Shown in pieces: positions 14,035 through 14,685 of a DNA stretch of 14,685 nucleotides. How positions within the stretch are numbered: position 1 is the first letter of the stretch; each line of letters opens with the position of its first letter. The notes beneath the pieces were generated by a model that saw nothing but the letters and a program-made list of their open reading frames with translations, did not search any database and was not told the DNA's origin. A program made the translations under genes and the position numbers. The DNA is from Clostridiaceae bacterium (GTDB lineage Bacteria; Bacillota; Clostridia; Oscillospirales; Acutalibacteraceae), in NCBI GenBank assembly GCA_016303035.1, contig JAEDML010000008.1, forward strand, positions 1 through 14,685, read 5' to 3'.

Positions 14035-14577
14035 ATGAAACAGTTAGCAGGCACAAAAACAGAACAGAATTTGAGAGACGCCTTTTCAGGCGAATCGCAG
14101 GCAAGAAACAAGTATACATTTTACGCTTCTAAGGCAAAGAAGGACGGATATGTTCAGATAGCCTCAATATTCGAAGAAACAGCCGCCAATGAAAAGGAGC
14201 ATGCTAAAATTTGGTTCAAGCTGCTTCATGACGGCGGCATACCCGGCACCGCTGAAAACCTTTTGGACGCCGCCGAGGGCGAAATGTTTGAATGGACCGA
14301 TATGTATGACAGAATGGCAAAGGAGGCAAGGGAAGAGGGCTTTGACGATATAGCGGCTCTCTTTGAAAAGGTAGGCGCGATAGAGAAAACTCATGAGGAG
14401 CGTTACCGCAAGCTGCTTGCCAATGTTAAGGACGGTCTTGTATTCTCAAGGGATAACGATATGATTTGGAAGTGCTCTAACTGCGGACATATCGTAATCG
14501 GCAAAAAAGCGCCGGAGGTATGCCCTGTTTGCAGCCATCCGCAGGCATACTTCGAAATCAAAGCCGAAAATTATTGA
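14035..14577 (+). CDS. rbr: Rubrerythrin (di-iron peroxidase with rubredoxin domain)
   Basis: Rubrerythrin reduces hydrogen peroxide in anaerobes, using electrons from rubredoxin or NADH-linked reductases. The 180-residue protein starts at ATG 14035 after CGGAGG. The four-helix di-iron domain fills about 1-135, with Glu20 in FSGESQARNKY, Glu53 and His56 in NEKEH, Glu86 in FEWTDMY, and Glu117 and His120 in IEKTHEERY. Asp89 appears where my alignment puts Glu97 of the Desulfovibrio enzyme; the WTDMY form is, as far as I recall, common in Clostridia. The C-terminal rubredoxin-like domain has Cys147-x-x-Cys150 and Cys163-x-x-Cys166. It has its own probable promoter and a downstream hairpin, so it is probably monocistronic. 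Its presence suggests an anaerobic host. Confidence 0.96.
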   Translation: MKQLAGTKTEQNLRDAFSGESQARNKYTFYASKAKKDGYVQIASIFEETAANEKEHAKIWFKLLHDGGIPGTAENLLDAAEGEMFEWTDMYDRMAKEAREEGFDDIAALFEKVGAIEKTHEERYRKLLANVKDGLVFSRDNDMIWKCSNCGHIVIGKKAPEVCPVCSHPQAYFEIKAENY

Positions 14578-14595
14578 TATTTAATGTTTTTTGGG

Positions 14596-14618
14596 GGCGC
14601 AGAATAATCTGCGCCTTT
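14596..14618 (+). terminator. Probable terminator after rubrerythrin
   Basis: GGCGCAGA (14596-14603) pairs perfectly with TCTGCGCC (14608-14615) around an ATAA loop. Only three T residues follow (14616-14618), so termination may be incomplete. The stem is 18 bases after the stop codon. Confidence 0.55.
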
Positions 14619-14654
14619 CGGTCACTTTTAAAAGATAAAGGATAGGTGATAGCC

Positions 14655-14685
14655 GTGTCAGCTCCTATACTGTACATAGTCGTTC
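14655..14685 (+). CDS. Start of a probable family 2 glycosyltransferase, cut by window end
   Basis: A GTG at 14655 follows AGGTGA (14644-14649) by 5 bases and opens MSAPILYIVV before the window stops. Another in-frame GTG at 14646 lies inside the ribosome site, the same arrangement as in mnmA and the DUF512 gene. A short polar start running straight into the strand LYIVV is how many clostridial GT2 glycosyltransferases begin, usually followed by PCYNEE. Only ten codons are available, so the coding call is moderate and the product call weak. Confidence 0.45.
   Translation, partial: MSAPILYIVV

Noticed and set aside
13950..14132. Short 60-codon open frame starting before rubrerythrin
   Set aside because: It overlaps the rubrerythrin promoter and the start of the gene in another frame, and its product is low-complexity with no ribosome site.
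1..14685. CRISPR array, IS element, tRNA, rRNA or long repeats
   Set aside because: I found no regularly spaced repeats, transposase-like protein, cloverleaf or rRNA segments on reading both strands; GC content and codon use look even along the window by eye.

Overview
The window is a low-to-mid GC Firmicutes chromosome segment, most likely from the class Clostridia and probably Oscillospiraceae/Ruminococcaceae-like. The taxonomic call is inference. It rests on Shine-Dalgarno sites of the GGAGG/GAGGTG type, frequent TTG and GTG starts, sigma-A style promoters, a T-box leader, the order dnaE-pfkA and DUF512-der-plsY-gpsA, and a clostridial-type rubrerythrin. Every gene I can support lies on the + strand. 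The content is mainly core metabolism and housekeeping. I see no IS element, phage gene, CRISPR array, tRNA or rRNA.

Layout. Positions 1-678 are the 3' end of dnaE, the replicative DNA polymerase alpha subunit. pfkA (742-1701) follows, with its own promoter and a clear terminator. A tight group comes next: mnmA (tRNA 2-thiouridylase), a LUD-domain protein and a secreted D,D-carboxypeptidase (1763-4798). pgi (4920-6257) has its own promoter and is followed by a small P-loop protein of unknown role (6310-6717) and a strong terminator. A consensus promoter then drives yceD-rpmF (6843-7559), again closed by a terminator. A four-gene block follows: PDZ/radical-SAM DUF512 protein, der GTPase, plsY and gpsA (7645-11928). 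The last three join by 12-nt spacing, a 1-nt overlap and an 8-nt overlap, and link ribosome assembly with phospholipid synthesis.

The only gene-free stretch over 300 bases (11929-12246) holds a TTGACA/TATTAT promoter and a complete T-box riboswitch with antiterminator and terminator. It controls an Lrp/AsnC regulator and a class I aminotransferase whose reading frames overlap by 4 nt, an arrangement like alaR-alaT of Bacillus subtilis. Next is rubrerythrin, with a promoter and a possible PerR-like operator, then a hairpin. The window ends in the first ten codons of what looks like a family 2 glycosyltransferase.

No wholly new system is visible. The items most worth a second look are the T-box on a regulator-aminotransferase operon and its ambiguous specifier codon, the altered allosteric site of PfkA, the CxxC form of MnmA, the orphan small P-loop protein, the cysteine-rich LUD protein, and the link between non-AUG starts and GGTG-type ribosome binding sites.
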